Source: Rathayibacter sp. SD072 (GTDB lineage Bacteria > Actinomycetota > Actinomycetes > Actinomycetales > Microbacteriaceae). From it: a DNA stretch of 64,000 bases. The notes beneath the pieces are model-generated. The model had not been told where the DNA came from. It was given only the letters and a program-made list of their open reading frames with translations, and ran no database searches. Positions 1 to 8,913 of the stretch are shown in pieces. Within the stretch, counting starts at the first letter, position 1. Each line of letters starts with the position of its first letter. A program made the position numbers and the translations under genes. The DNA lies in NCBI RefSeq assembly GCF_017355185.1, contig NZ_JADILJ010000022.1, forward strand, positions 1-64,000, written 5' to 3'.

Positions 1-863
1 TCGCCCGCCTGAGTGCCTCGGTCGCCGCCATCATCGAGACCTCGGGCGTGGATCGGGAGCGGGTCCTGGGGGTCGGCATCGCCTTCCCGGGTCCGCTCGA
101 CGCCGAGCAGGGCCGGATCTTCGACCCGCCGCTGCTCGAGGAGTGGCACGACGTGCCGCTGGGCGAGTCGCTGTCGGCCTCGACAGGCCTCCCGGTGCAC
201 GTCGAGAAGGACGTGACGGCCGCGATGGTGGCCGAGACCTGGATCTCGACCCAGGACGTGGGCGCGAACGGCCTGCTCTTCTACTACGGCACCGGAGTCG
301 GAGCGGGCCTGGTCGTGCACGGCGCCGTCGTGCGCGGCGCCAGCAGCAACGCGGGCGACATCGGGCACCTGATCGTGGACCCGGACGGGCCGCTGTGCCG
401 GTGCGGGCGGCGCGGCTGCCTGGGCGACTCCATCGCTCCGAGCGCGCTCGTCGCGGAGGCCGTCGAGCGCGGCATCCTGCCTCCTCCGCGCGACGTGCTC
501 GATCCGAGCTCCGTCGACGCCGGGTTCAGCCGCCTGCTCGAGCGTGCCGACGCCCAGGACGAGGACGCCGCTGCCATCGTCCGCGTCGCGGCGCAGCGGA
601 TCGCGCGCGGCGTGCTCAACATCGCGGGGCTGCTCGATCTCGATCACGTGATCTTCGGCGGACCCTTCTGGGAGCGGGCGGCCGGCGCCGTCCTGCCCGT
701 CGTCGCCACCGCCCTCGCCGAGGACCCCGCCTCGATGCTCACCCATCGCGTCGAGCTGCGCAGCTCCCGGCTGGGCGAGGACATCGCGGCGATCGGCGCC
801 GCCTGCGTGGTCCTCGACCGCGCGCTGACGCCTGCGACGGCGTCGCTCCTCATCGAGACCTGA
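1..863 (+). CDS. ROK-family protein (probable sugar-responsive regulator), 5' end missing
   Basis: The gene runs in from before the window; the first complete codon is at base 3. About 286 residues remain, covering the sugar-kinase-like ROK domain. Visible signs are the FPGPLD segment near the start, a glycine-rich GTGVGAGL phosphate-binding turn near base 290, and the cysteine cluster CRCGRRGC at about 397-420, which in ROK proteins binds zinc. The N-terminus, which would show a winged helix (repressor) or its absence (kinase), is outside the window. It lies directly upstream of a sugar ABC operon in the same direction, so a repressor of that operon is the better guess; a sugar kinase is the alternative. 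Confidence 0.85.
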   Translation, partial: ARLSASVAAIIETSGVDRERVLGVGIAFPGPLDAEQGRIFDPPLLEEWHDVPLGESLSASTGLPVHVEKDVTAAMVAETWISTQDVGANGLLFYYGTGVGAGLVVHGAVVRGASSNAGDIGHLIVDPDGPLCRCGRRGCLGDSIAPSALVAEAVERGILPPPRDVLDPSSVDAGFSRLLERADAQDEDAAAIVRVAAQRIARGVLNIAGLLDLDHVIFGGPFWERAAGAVLPVVATALAEDPASMLTHRVELRSSRLGEDIAAIGAACVVLDRALTPATASLLIET

Positions 864-874
864 TCGTCATCATC

Positions 875-893
875 GCCCGGCTCTGGACCGGGC
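875..893 (+). terminator. Short GC hairpin after the ROK gene
   Basis: GCCCGG and CCGGGC arms enclose a 7-base loop, starting 11 bases after the ROK stop. There is no T-run, as is usual in actinobacteria. It separates the ROK gene from the promoter that follows. Confidence 0.5.
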
Positions 894-901
894 AGTCGCT
901 C

Positions 902-932
902 TTGACAGAGTTATTCAAGACGATTTATAAAT
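902..932 (+). promoter_or_regulatory. Strong sigma-A-type promoter with overlapping palindrome
   Basis: A perfect TTGACA at 902-907 is separated by 18 bases from TATAAA at 926-931. This is an AT-rich island in very GC-rich DNA, about 135 bases before the binding-protein start. The -10 lies inside the palindrome ATTTATAAAT (923-932), a plausible operator for the ROK protein upstream. The promoter is read directly; the operator role is inference. Confidence 0.75.
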
Positions 933-1065
933 AGCCCGGAGGCCGGTGGGACAACTCGCTCGGCCCCGGAGCGGACCCGCGTGCGCGGACGCTCCGACCC
1001 TCGCCCCTCCCTCGGGGGCGGGGGTCGTCCGGTCGCAGTCGCGACCCTGAAGCAAAGGAGCTTTC

Positions 1066-2427
1066 ATGTCCCGTCGAGTCGCGGTCGCCGCCGCTGCACT
1101 CACCGTCGTGATGGGCCTCACGGCCTGCTCGGCGTCGACTCCCTCCGCCGGAGGCGAGGAGCCGAAGTCGATCAAGGTGGCCTACCAGACGACCGCCACC
1201 TTCGCCCAGATGCAGACGCTGATGGAGACCGCGAAGGAGCAGTACGAAGCCGCCCACGAGGGCGTCACGATCGAGCTGGTCCCGATCCAGGGCGAAGGCC
1301 CCGACTACTACACGAAGCTCGCGCTGATGAACAAGTCGGCGGCCACCGCCCCCGACGTGCAGTACGAGGACACCTTCAAGATCCAGTCCGACGCCGCGGC
1401 CGGCTACCTCCTGCCCCTGGACGACCGCCTCGCCGAGTGGGAGGACTGGTCGCAGTTCGCCGACGGAGCCAAGCAGGCCGGTCTCGGCCCGGACGGCAAG
1501 ACCTACGGGGTCTCGCTCGGCACCGACACCCGCGGCCTCTGGTACAACACCGAGCTCTTCGAGCAGGCCGGCATCGCCACGCCCTGGGCGCCCGCGACCT
1601 GGCAGGACGTGATCGACACCGCCGCGACGATCAAGGCAGAGCTGCCCGACGTGATCCCGCTGAACGTCTACTCCGGCAAGGCCGCCGGCGAGGCCGCCTC
1701 GATGCAGGGCCTCGAGATGCTGCTCTACGGCACCGAGGACACCCTCTACGACGCCGACTCCAAGAAGTGGATCACGGGCAGCCAGGGCTTCCGCGACTCC
1801 CTCTCCTTCATCGGCGACGTCTACCAGGACGGCCTCGGCCCGACTCCGCAGCAGGCGCTCGACCCCAACATCTTCACCAACGTGACCGCGGAGTGGCTGC
1901 CGTCGAGCACCCTCGCCATCGCCCTGGACGGCTCCTGGCAGTCCGGTGCCTGGATCGAGGGCGGCTCCAGCCCCTGGCCCGAGTGGGATTCGACCCTCGC
2001 CCTGGCGCCGATGCCGACCCAGTTCGGCGACGCCCCCGGCGCGACCAGCATGTCCGGCGGCTGGACCCTCGCGATCGGCGCGAACACGAAGGCGCCCGAC
2101 CTCGCCTTCGACTTCCTCACCACGGCGCTGAACAAGGACAACTCCCAGTCGTACGCGATCTCGAACTCGCAGATCGCGGTCCGCGCCGACGTGGCCGAGG
2201 ACCCGGAGTACGTCGCCGCGAACCCGTCGTTCGAGTTCTTCTCGAGCCTCGTGCCGAACACGCACTTCCGTCCCGCCACCGAGGACTACGGGCAGATCTC
2301 GAACGCGATCACCGTCGCGATGGAGTCGGTGATGACCGGGCAGCAGAGCGTCGACGAGGCCGCCGCCGCGTACGACGAGGCCGTCAAGGGCATCGTCGGA
2401 GCCGACGGCGTGACGGAAGCCGAGTAG
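1066..2427 (+). CDS. Sugar ABC transporter substrate-binding lipoprotein
   Basis: The 453-residue product binds a sugar outside the membrane and delivers it to the two permeases downstream (family 1 extracellular solute-binding proteins). It starts with a short lipoprotein signal peptide ending in the lipobox LTAC, with the cysteine at about residue 21. The mature part has typical features such as GLWYNTELFEQAG near the middle and a GGW motif in the C-terminal lobe. A strong AAAGGAG ribosome-binding site precedes the ATG. It is the first gene of an operon ending in an alpha-mannosidase, so an oligomannoside or other mannose-containing glycan is the likely ligand; the sequence alone does not prove the ligand. 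Confidence 0.9.
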   Translation: MSRRVAVAAAALTVVMGLTACSASTPSAGGEEPKSIKVAYQTTATFAQMQTLMETAKEQYEAAHEGVTIELVPIQGEGPDYYTKLALMNKSAATAPDVQYEDTFKIQSDAAAGYLLPLDDRLAEWEDWSQFADGAKQAGLGPDGKTYGVSLGTDTRGLWYNTELFEQAGIATPWAPATWQDVIDTAATIKAELPDVIPLNVYSGKAAGEAASMQGLEMLLYGTEDTLYDADSKKWITGSQGFRDSLSFIGDVYQDGLGPTPQQALDPNIFTNVTAEWLPSSTLAIALDGSWQSGAWIEGGSSPWPEWDSTLALAPMPTQFGDAPGATSMSGGWTLAIGANTKAPDLAFDFLTTALNKDNSQSYAISNSQIAVRADVAEDPEYVAANPSFEFFSSLVPNTHFRPATEDYGQISNAITVAMESVMTGQQSVDEAAAAYDEAVKGIVGADGVTEAE

Positions 2428-2428
2428 C

Positions 2429-3397
2429 GTGACCCCCTCCCTCCGCGCACCCGCGCGACCGGTAGACGGCCAGGAGCTCCCGGGCTCCCGGCCGCCGACC
2501 GGCGAGGGAGCGAGGTCGGCGGCGCTGCACCGCCGCCGCTCGCTCCTGCGCACCCTGCCCCTGGGCCCCGCCACGGTGATCCTCGCGATCTTCCTGCTCG
2601 GGCCGATCCTCGTCTCGTTCTGGGGATCCTTCACCGACTCCTCCCTCTCGGGGAGCACCGCCGCGGCGAACTCGTTCGTCGGCTTCGACAACTACGTCGC
2701 CCTGTTCCAGGACCCGGACTTCCCCCACGCCGTGATCCTCACGGTCGTGTTCGTGCTCGGCTCGGCCGTGATCGGGCAGAACGTGCTCGGTCTGGGCCTC
2801 GCCCTGCTGATGCGGGCCTCCGGGCCGGTCGTCCGCAGCATCGTCGGCACGATCGTCGTGACCGCGTGGGTCCTGCCCGAGATCGTGGCGGCGTTCGCCT
2901 CGTACGCGTTCTTCCGCGACGAGGGCACCGCCAACTCGATCCTCGCCCTGCTCGGGATCAGCGGCCCGAGCTGGCTCTACGTGTTCCCGATGGTCACGGT
3001 GATCGTGGCGAACATCTGGCGCGGCACCGCGTTCTCGATGCTCGTCTACTCCGCAGCGCTGGCCGACGTGCCGCCGGAGATCACCGAGGCGGCCGAGATG
3101 GACGGCGCCAGCGGAGTGAAGCGACTGCTGTTCGTCACCATCCCGATGATCCGCCGCACCATCGCCACCAACGCCATGATCACGACGCTCCAGACCCTCT
3201 CGGTCTTCACGCTCGTCTACGTCATGACCGGCGGCGGACCCGGCACGTCGGCGACGACCCTGCCGCTGCTCGCCTACCAGGAGGCGTTCAAGTTCGGCCA
3301 GATCGGCTTCGGCACCGCGATCGCCACCATCATGCTGCTCGTCGGCGGCATCTTCTCCGTGTTCTACGTGCGCGCGCTGCGCTCGGAAGTGGACTGA
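2429..3397 (+). CDS. Sugar ABC transporter permease, MalF type
   Basis: The 322-residue membrane protein is the first of two channel subunits for the binding protein upstream. It begins with a basic cytoplasmic segment of about 40 residues, then a membrane span (VILAIFLLGPILVSFWGSF) and five further predicted spans. The EAA loop that contacts the ATPase reads EITEAAEMDGASGVKRLLFV near residue 218. The GTG start lies one base after the upstream stop and has GGAAG before it. No ATPase gene accompanies the operon. Confidence 0.9.
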   Translation: MTPSLRAPARPVDGQELPGSRPPTGEGARSAALHRRRSLLRTLPLGPATVILAIFLLGPILVSFWGSFTDSSLSGSTAAANSFVGFDNYVALFQDPDFPHAVILTVVFVLGSAVIGQNVLGLGLALLMRASGPVVRSIVGTIVVTAWVLPEIVAAFASYAFFRDEGTANSILALLGISGPSWLYVFPMVTVIVANIWRGTAFSMLVYSAALADVPPEITEAAEMDGASGVKRLLFVTIPMIRRTIATNAMITTLQTLSVFTLVYVMTGGGPGTSATTLPLLAYQEAFKFGQIGFGTAIATIMLLVGGIFSVFYVRALRSEVD

Positions 3398-3399
3398 CC

Positions 3400-4242
3400 A
3401 TGTCGATCTCGATGTCCGCCCCCTCGCACCGCGTGATGCGCACGCTCTCGAACACCGTGCTGCTGGTCATCGGCGCGTGCTTCGCGCTGCCGCTGCTGTG
3501 GCTGGTGCTCGCCTCCATCGACGCCAATCCGACCCTCTCGGTCCGGCTGCCCACGGTCGTCACCCTCGAGAACTTCCGCAGCGTCCTCACCCCCGAGCTG
3601 ACCTTCGGGCCGCTGGGCAACAGCGTGCTGCTCTCGGGCGGCGCCGCGCTGCTCACGGTCGTCCTCGGACTGCTCGCGGCGTACCCGCTCTCGCGCTACC
3701 GGATGCGGATCACGAAGCCGTTCCTCTACGGGATCCTCTTCGGCACCTGCCTCCCGATCACCGCGATGATGGTGCCCGTCTACAGCCTGTTCGTGCAGCT
3801 CAACCTGATCGACTCGCTGATGGGCACCGTGTTCTTCCTCACCGCCTCGTCGCTGCCGATCGCGATCTGGATGCTGAAGAACTTCATGGACTCGGTGCCG
3901 ATCAGCCTCGAGGAGGCCGCCTGGATGGACGGCGCCTCGTCGATGACGACGCTCGTCCGCATCGTCATCCCGCTGATGCGCCCCGGGATCGCGGTGGTCT
4001 TCATCTTCACCTTCGTCCAGGCGTGGGGGAACTTCTTCGTCCCCTTCGTGCTGCTGCTCAGCCCCGACAAGCAGCCGGCCGCGGTCAGCATCTTCAACTT
4101 CTTCGGCGCGAACGGAGCGGTCGCCTACGGCCAGCTCGCCGCCTACTCCCTCGTCTACTCGCTGCCGGTCCTGGCGCTCTACGTGCTCGTCCAGCGCGGT
4201 CTCGGCGGCGCCTCGGCGCTGGCCGGCGCCGTCAAGGGCTGA
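3400..4242 (+). CDS. Sugar ABC transporter permease, MalG type
   Basis: The 280-residue membrane protein is the second channel subunit, with six predicted spans. The EAA loop SLEEAAWMDGASSMTTLVRI sits near residue 168. The ATG is 2 bases after the stop of the first permease, so the two are surely co-translated. A longer reading in the same frame reaching back into the first permease is not needed, because homologues begin with a short N-terminus just before the first span, as here. Confidence 0.9.
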   Translation: MSISMSAPSHRVMRTLSNTVLLVIGACFALPLLWLVLASIDANPTLSVRLPTVVTLENFRSVLTPELTFGPLGNSVLLSGGAALLTVVLGLLAAYPLSRYRMRITKPFLYGILFGTCLPITAMMVPVYSLFVQLNLIDSLMGTVFFLTASSLPIAIWMLKNFMDSVPISLEEAAWMDGASSMTTLVRIVIPLMRPGIAVVFIFTFVQAWGNFFVPFVLLLSPDKQPAAVSIFNFFGANGAVAYGQLAAYSLVYSLPVLALYVLVQRGLGGASALAGAVKG

Positions 4243-4284
4243 GCCCGCGCCCGGCCGCCCGCTCCCTCCGGAAGGAACCCCCTC

Positions 4285-7200
4285 ATGCACGACCGCCGCC
4301 TGCTCGTCGAAGAGCGCGTCGACCGCTTCGTCCGCGAGCGCCTGCTGCCCGCCGTCCACCGCGCCACGGCGCCGCTCGATCTCCTCGCGTGGGAGGCGCC
4401 GGGTGAGCCCGTTCCGTTCGCCGAGGCCGCCGGGGCCGCGTACGCACCGTTCTCGGCCGGCACCGCCTGGGGCCGCCCCTGGTCGACGCTGTGGCTGAAG
4501 GTGTCGGGCTCGGTGCCCGCCGAGTGGCTCGTCGACGGCGCGCTGCCCGAGGGTGTGCGACCGGAGCTGGTCGTGGACCTCGGCTTCGACGGCGGCCAGT
4601 CGGGCTTCCAGTCCGAGGCGCTCGTCTGGCGGCCCGACGGCGTGATCGTGAAGGCGATCTCGCCGTTCAACAGCACGGCCGCCGGAGCGGTCGACGCGGA
4701 CGGCCGGGTCGACGTGCTGATCGAGGCCGCGGCGAACCCCGACGTCGGCAGCGACTGGAGCTTCCGCCCGACCACCGTGGGCGACCTCGCGACGGCGGGC
4801 GACGCTCCGCAGTACGTCCTGCGCCGCGTCGACGTCGCGCTGCTCGACGTCGACGTCTGGGAGCTGCTGCAGGACGTGCGCGTGCTGCGCGGACTGGTGG
4901 ACGAGCTGGTGGTCGGCTCGCCCCGCCGCGCCGAGCTGCTCGTCGCACTCGAGGCGGTGACCGACGCGGTCGACCCGTCCGACGTCTCCGGGACCGCCGC
5001 CGCCGGCCGCCGCGCCCTCGAGGGCGTGCTCGCGAGCCCGGCCGTCCCCAGCGCCCACCGACTGCACGCCGTCGGGCACGCGCACATCGACTCCGCCTGG
5101 CTCTGGCCCGTGCGCGAGACGATCCGCAAGTGCGCGCGCACCTTCTCGAATGTGATCGCCCTGATGGACGAGCACCCCGACTTCGTCTTCGCCTGCTCGT
5201 CCGCGCAGCAGTTCGCCTGGATGAAGGAGCACTACCCGGAGCTGTTCGAGCGGATCCGCGAGAAGGTCGCGGCCGGTCAGTTCGTGCCGGTCGGCGGGAT
5301 GTGGGTCGAGTCCGACACCAACCTGCCGGGCGGCGAGGCGATGGCCCGCCAGTTCGTCGCCGGCAAGCAGTTCTTCCTCGAGGAGTTCGGCGTGGAGTGC
5401 GAGGAGGTCTGGCTGCCCGACTCCTTCGGCTACTCCGGCGCCCTGCCGCAGATCGCCCGCGCCGCGGGGGCCCGCTGGTTCCTCACGCAGAAGATCTCGT
5501 GGAACGAGACCAACACGATGCCGCACCACACCTTCGACTGGGAGGGCATCGACGGCACGCGGATCTTCACCCACTTCCCGCCGGTCGACAAGTACAACTC
5601 CGACCTCGTCGCGTCCGACCTCGCCCACGCCGAGCGCAACTTCGCCGACCACGGCCGCAGCACCGCCTCCCTCCTCCCCTACGGCTACGGCGACGGAGGC
5701 GGCGGCCCGACCCGCGAGATGGTCGCGACCGTCGCGCGCACGACCTCCCTCGAGGGCTCGCCGCGCGTCGAGCACTCGTCGCCCCGCGCGTTCTTCGAAG
5801 CGGCCGAGGCCGAGTACCCGCAGCCCGAGGTCTGGAGCGGAGAGCTCTACCTGGAGTCGCACCGCGGCGTCTACACGAGCCAGCTGCGCACCAAGCAGGG
5901 CAACCGCCGCAGCGAGCACCTCCTCCGCGAGGCGGAGCTGTGGGCGAGCACCGCGACCGTGCGCACCGGAGCCGAGTACCCGGCCGCCGAGCTGCGGGAG
6001 CTCTGGCAGCTCGTGCTGCTGCAGCAGTTCCACGACATCCTCCCCGGCTCCTCCATCGCCTGGGTGCACCAGGACGCCGAGCGCAACTACGCGGCGATCG
6101 CGGTGCGCCTGGAGGCCGTGATCACCGAGGCGCTGCGGGCACTCGCGGGAACGGGCGAGCACGTGCTCCGCGTCAACGCCGCACCGCACCCGCGAGCCGG
6201 CGTCGCGGCGCTCGGCGCCTCGTCCTCCGCGGCGGCGCCCTCGCGACTCCGCGTGCACGAGCAGGACGGCGGCTTCGTGCTCGAGAACGAGCGGATCCGC
6301 GTCCGCGTCGACTCCGACGGCCTGCTGGCCGAGCTGGTCGATCTCGCGACGGGCCGCGACGCCGTGCCCCCGGGCGAGCGCGCCGGCGTGTTCCAGCTGC
6401 ACCGCGACACCCCGAACAAGTGGGACGCCTGGGACATCGACCACCACTACCGCCGCCACGTCAGCGACCTGGTCGCCGCCGACAGCGTGCGGCTGGGCGA
6501 GGACGGGGTCTCGGTGATCGTCGAGCGCTCCTTCTCCTCGTCGCGGCTCGTCGAGACGATCACCCTCGAGCCCGGCTCGGCCGAGCTCGGGCTCACGGTC
6601 GACATCGACTGGCAGGAGAGCCAGAAGCTGCTCAAGCTCGCGTTCCCGGTCGACGTGCACGCCGACCGGTTCGCCTCCGAGATCCAGTTCGGGCACATCG
6701 AGCGGCCGACGCACGCGAACACGTCCTGGGACGCGGCCCGCTACGAGACCAGCGCGCACCGCTGGATCCGCGTCGGCGAAGGCGCGTACGGCGTCGCGAT
6801 CACGAACGACTCGACCTACGGCTACGACGTCACCCGGCAGCCCCGCCGCGGCGGCGGCAGCACCACGGTGGCGCGGCTCTCGCTTCTGCGCTCGGCCGTG
6901 TTCCCCGACCCGCAGCAGGACCGCGGGCAGCACCGTCTGCGCGTCGGCGTCGTCGTCGGGGCCACCACGCAGGACGCGGTGACCGCCGGCTACCGGATCA
7001 ACCTCCCCGAGCGCCTCGTCGACGGGGCGGCGGAGGAGGAGCTCGCTCCGCTCGTGGCGCTCTCCTCCCCCGCGGCCGTCGTGGAGGCGGTCAAGCTCGC
7101 CGAGGACGGCAGCGGCGACGTGATCGTGCGGCTCTACGAGGCGCTGGGCCTACGCTCGACGACCGAGCTGACCGCCGACTTCGCCGTGTCGGCGGTGGTG

Positions 7201-7320
7201 GCGACCGACCTCCTCGAGCGCCCGCTCGAGGACGACGCGACGGTCTCCTCCGCCTCCGGATCCGGCGCGACCCTGTCGCTCCGCCCGTTCCAGCTGGTGA
7301 CGCTGCGCCTCCGGCGCTGA
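4285..7320 (+). CDS. Alpha-mannosidase, glycoside hydrolase family 38
   Basis: The 1011-residue enzyme hydrolyses alpha-linked mannose from oligosaccharides by a retaining mechanism. The family's zinc-binding motif GHAHIDSAWLWP is at about residue 263. The nucleophile aspartate lies in LPDSFGYSG at about residue 379. The length matches bacterial and class II GH38 enzymes. There is no signal peptide, so it acts in the cytoplasm on sugars imported by the preceding transporter. The ATG follows GGAAGGAACC and is 42 bases after the permease stop. It ends the operon, just before a double hairpin. Confidence 0.93.
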   Translation: MHDRRLLVEERVDRFVRERLLPAVHRATAPLDLLAWEAPGEPVPFAEAAGAAYAPFSAGTAWGRPWSTLWLKVSGSVPAEWLVDGALPEGVRPELVVDLGFDGGQSGFQSEALVWRPDGVIVKAISPFNSTAAGAVDADGRVDVLIEAAANPDVGSDWSFRPTTVGDLATAGDAPQYVLRRVDVALLDVDVWELLQDVRVLRGLVDELVVGSPRRAELLVALEAVTDAVDPSDVSGTAAAGRRALEGVLASPAVPSAHRLHAVGHAHIDSAWLWPVRETIRKCARTFSNVIALMDEHPDFVFACSSAQQFAWMKEHYPELFERIREKVAAGQFVPVGGMWVESDTNLPGGEAMARQFVAGKQFFLEEFGVECEEVWLPDSFGYSGALPQIARAAGARWFLTQKISWNETNTMPHHTFDWEGIDGTRIFTHFPPVDKYNSDLVASDLAHAERNFADHGRSTASLLPYGYGDGGGGPTREMVATVARTTSLEGSPRVEHSSPRAFFEAAEAEYPQPEVWSGELYLESHRGVYTSQLRTKQGNRRSEHLLREAELWASTATVRTGAEYPAAELRELWQLVLLQQFHDILPGSSIAWVHQDAERNYAAIAVRLEAVITEALRALAGTGEHVLRVNAAPHPRAGVAALGASSSAAAPSRLRVHEQDGGFVLENERIRVRVDSDGLLAELVDLATGRDAVPPGERAGVFQLHRDTPNKWDAWDIDHHYRRHVSDLVAADSVRLGEDGVSVIVERSFSSSRLVETITLEPGSAELGLTVDIDWQESQKLLKLAFPVDVHADRFASEIQFGHIERPTHANTSWDAARYETSAHRWIRVGEGAYGVAITNDSTYGYDVTRQPRRGGGSTTVARLSLLRSAVFPDPQQDRGQHRLRVGVVVGATTQDAVTAGYRINLPERLVDGAAEEELAPLVALSSPAAVVEAVKLAEDGSGDVIVRLYEALGLRSTTELTADFAVSAVVATDLLERPLEDDATVSSASGSGATLSLRPFQLVTLRLRR

Positions 7321-7326
7321 GCGCGC

Positions 7327-7391
7327 GGGCCCCGGAGACGGGGCCCACGACGCGGGAACGCCCCGGTCACCTTCTGGTGATCGGGGCGTTC
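7327..7391 (+). terminator. Double hairpin terminator after the mannosidase operon
   Basis: The first hairpin (7327-7346) has 8-bp GGGCCCCG/CGGGGCCC arms around GAGA. The second (7356-7391) has 16-bp arms with a single mismatch around TTCT. The tRNA gene on the other strand ends 12 bases further on, so the structure may insulate both units. Confidence 0.7.
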
Positions 7392-7402
7392 TGCGATGCG
7401 TG

Positions 7403-7484
7403 TGGCGAGTGAGGGATTCGAACCCCCGAAGGCTACGCCGTCTGATTTACAGTCAGATCCCTTTGGCCGCTAGGGTAACTCGCC
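7403..7484 (-). tRNA. tRNA-Tyr (anticodon GTA)
   Basis: The 82-base tRNA lies on the minus strand. The acceptor arms GGCGAGT and ACTCGCC pair fully. The anticodon arm CTGACTGTAAATCAG gives anticodon GTA (complement of 7448-7450). The T-arm GGGGGTTCGAATCCC is canonical, and the long variable arm is as expected for tRNA-Tyr. CCA is not encoded. A TATCCT element at 7538-7533, about 50 bases upstream, could be its -10 box. Confidence 0.97.
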
Positions 7485-7578
7485 GTGGCGCACCCGACCG
7501 GGAGTCGTGCTCTCGACCGAAGGCGCTGGTAAAGGATACCCGCGCGGCGGGCGGATCGGAAATCGGCGCGGGGACGCG

Positions 7579-8316
7579 TCACTCGGCCGCCGCGGCGTAG
7601 CGCGACGCCGCCTCGGCCACCTTGCCGGCGTAGCTGGTCGCCGGGTTGTACGCCGCGATGGCCGCGCGCCAGCCCGACTCCGTCGACAGGTCGCCGCCGG
7701 CCTCGCACAGGTAGCGGGCGGCGGTCACCGCCTGCTGGTCGACGTTCTGCGGATCCCAGCCGCTGGAGGCCCAGCGCATCCAGGTCGCCGGGATGATCTG
7801 GAGCGGGCCCATCGCGCGGTCGACTTCCGGGTCGCCGTCGAGCGCCCCTCCGTCGTTGTCCTCGACGCGGTCGAACTCGGTGCCGTCCAGTCGCGGGCCG
7901 TAGATCGGCTCGGCCGCGCGCCCGTCCTCGCCCAGCGCGCTGCCGAAGATGGTGCCGTGCCTGCTCTCGACGTACCCGATGCCGGCGAGCGTCGCCCAGT
8001 CGAGTCCGCAACCGGGGTCGACGGAGGAGGTGAGCAGCGCTGCTCCCGCGTAGGCGGTCAGCGCGCGCTCCGGAATCCCGCTGCCCTCGGCGGTGCCGGT
8101 CAGCCACTCCGGGCTGGTCAGGAAGCGCACGGGGGTCGCGGCCGTCGCATCCGGGTCCTCGAGCAGCGCGGGATCGACCGACGCGGGTGCCGGAGCCGCC
8201 GGCGGGACCGTCACGACTCCGCCCTCGTACTCGATCGTCGACGTGGTGGCGGCGCTGCAGCCCGCGAGCAGCGCGCCGACGACCGGCAGCAGGAGCAGAG
8301 CGTGGGGACGGCGCAT
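7579..8316 (-). CDS. Lytic transglycosylase-like lipoprotein
   Basis: The 245-residue protein is exported: it has a short hydrophobic signal ending in the lipobox LLAGC (cysteine at about residue 18). The C-terminal half is an SLT/lysozyme-like fold with the catalytic-glutamate motif [10 protein letters not shown] and the later motifs [11 protein letters not shown] and AAIAAYNPA typical of actinobacterial murein hydrolases. It probably cleaves peptidoglycan at the outer face of the membrane. A longer reading extends to 8475, but the signal peptide fixes the start at the ATG at 8316. TACCAC six bases upstream could be the -10 of a leaderless message. Confidence 0.85.
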   Translation of the reverse strand: MRRPHALLLLPVVGALLAGCSAATTSTIEYEGGVVTVPPAAPAPASVDPALLEDPDATAATPVRFLTSPEWLTGTAEGSGIPERALTAYAGAALLTSSVDPGCGLDWATLAGIGYVESRHGTIFGSALGEDGRAAEPIYGPRLDGTEFDRVEDNDGGALDGDPEVDRAMGPLQIIPATWMRWASSGWDPQNVDQQAVTAARYLCEAGGDLSTESGWRAAIAAYNPATSYAGKVAEAASRYAAAAE

Positions 8317-8384
8317 CCTCCAGTGGTACCAGGACAGCCTCCGCGGACGCCCGGCGGCGCCCGGGAGCCCGGGACGGCCGGAAG

Positions 8385-8390
8385 CTAAAC
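8385..8390 (+). promoter_or_regulatory. Leaderless -10 box of yajQ
   Basis: TAAACT ends 8 bases before the ATG at 8399 and no ribosome-binding site fits between, so the message probably starts at or next to the start codon. Confidence 0.55.
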
Positions 8391-8398
8391 TCGCAGGC

Positions 8399-8887
8399 AT
8401 GGCAGATTCAACGTTCGACGTCGTCAGCAAGGTCGACAAGATGGAGGCGGACAACGCCCTCAACCAGGCGCACAAGGAGGTCGAGCAGCGCTACGACTTC
8501 AAGAACGTCGGCGCCTCGATCGCGTGGAGCGGCGAGAAGATCCTGATCAAGGCCAACACGGAGGAGCGCGCGAACGCGATCCTCGACGTCTTCCAGTCGA
8601 AGCTGATCAAGCGCGGCATCAGCCTGAAGAGCCTCGACTCCGGCGAGCCCTTCCCCTCGGGCAAGGAGTACCGGATCGAGTCGACGCTCAAGGACGGCAT
8701 CGACCAGGAGCACGCGAAGAAGATCAACAAGCTGATCCGCGACGAGGCCCCCAAGTCGGTCAAGTCCCAGATCCAGGGCGATGAGCTGCGCGTCTCGTCG
8801 AAGAGCCGCGACGACCTGCAGGCCACGATGGCGCTGCTCAAGGGCGCGGACCTCGATCTCGACCTCCAGTTCGTCAACTTCCGCTGA
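8399..8887 (+). CDS. YajQ-family nucleotide-binding protein
   Basis: The 162-residue protein belongs to the YajQ (UPF0234) family, some members of which bind cyclic di-GMP. The N-terminal signature [13 protein letters not shown], the central QRYDFKN and the C-terminal QFVNFR end are all present, and the length is that of the family. It is soluble and cytoplasmic. The ATG matches the family N-terminus exactly, against a longer in-frame reading. Its role in this organism cannot be told from the sequence. Confidence 0.93.
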   Translation: MADSTFDVVSKVDKMEADNALNQAHKEVEQRYDFKNVGASIAWSGEKILIKANTEERANAILDVFQSKLIKRGISLKSLDSGEPFPSGKEYRIESTLKDGIDQEHAKKINKLIRDEAPKSVKSQIQGDELRVSSKSRDDLQATMALLKGADLDLDLQFVNFR

Positions 8888-8913
8888 GGGATGTCGACCG
8901 CAGGAGCACGAGC

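Noticed and set aside
925-2691. 588-codon open frame on the minus strand
   Set aside because: Antisense to a clear binding-protein gene, with no domain or start signal.
3364-6933. 1189-codon open frame on the minus strand
   Set aside because: It is antisense to the permease and GH38 genes, has a repetitive R/G/D/V composition and no recognisable domain; it is a by-product of high GC.
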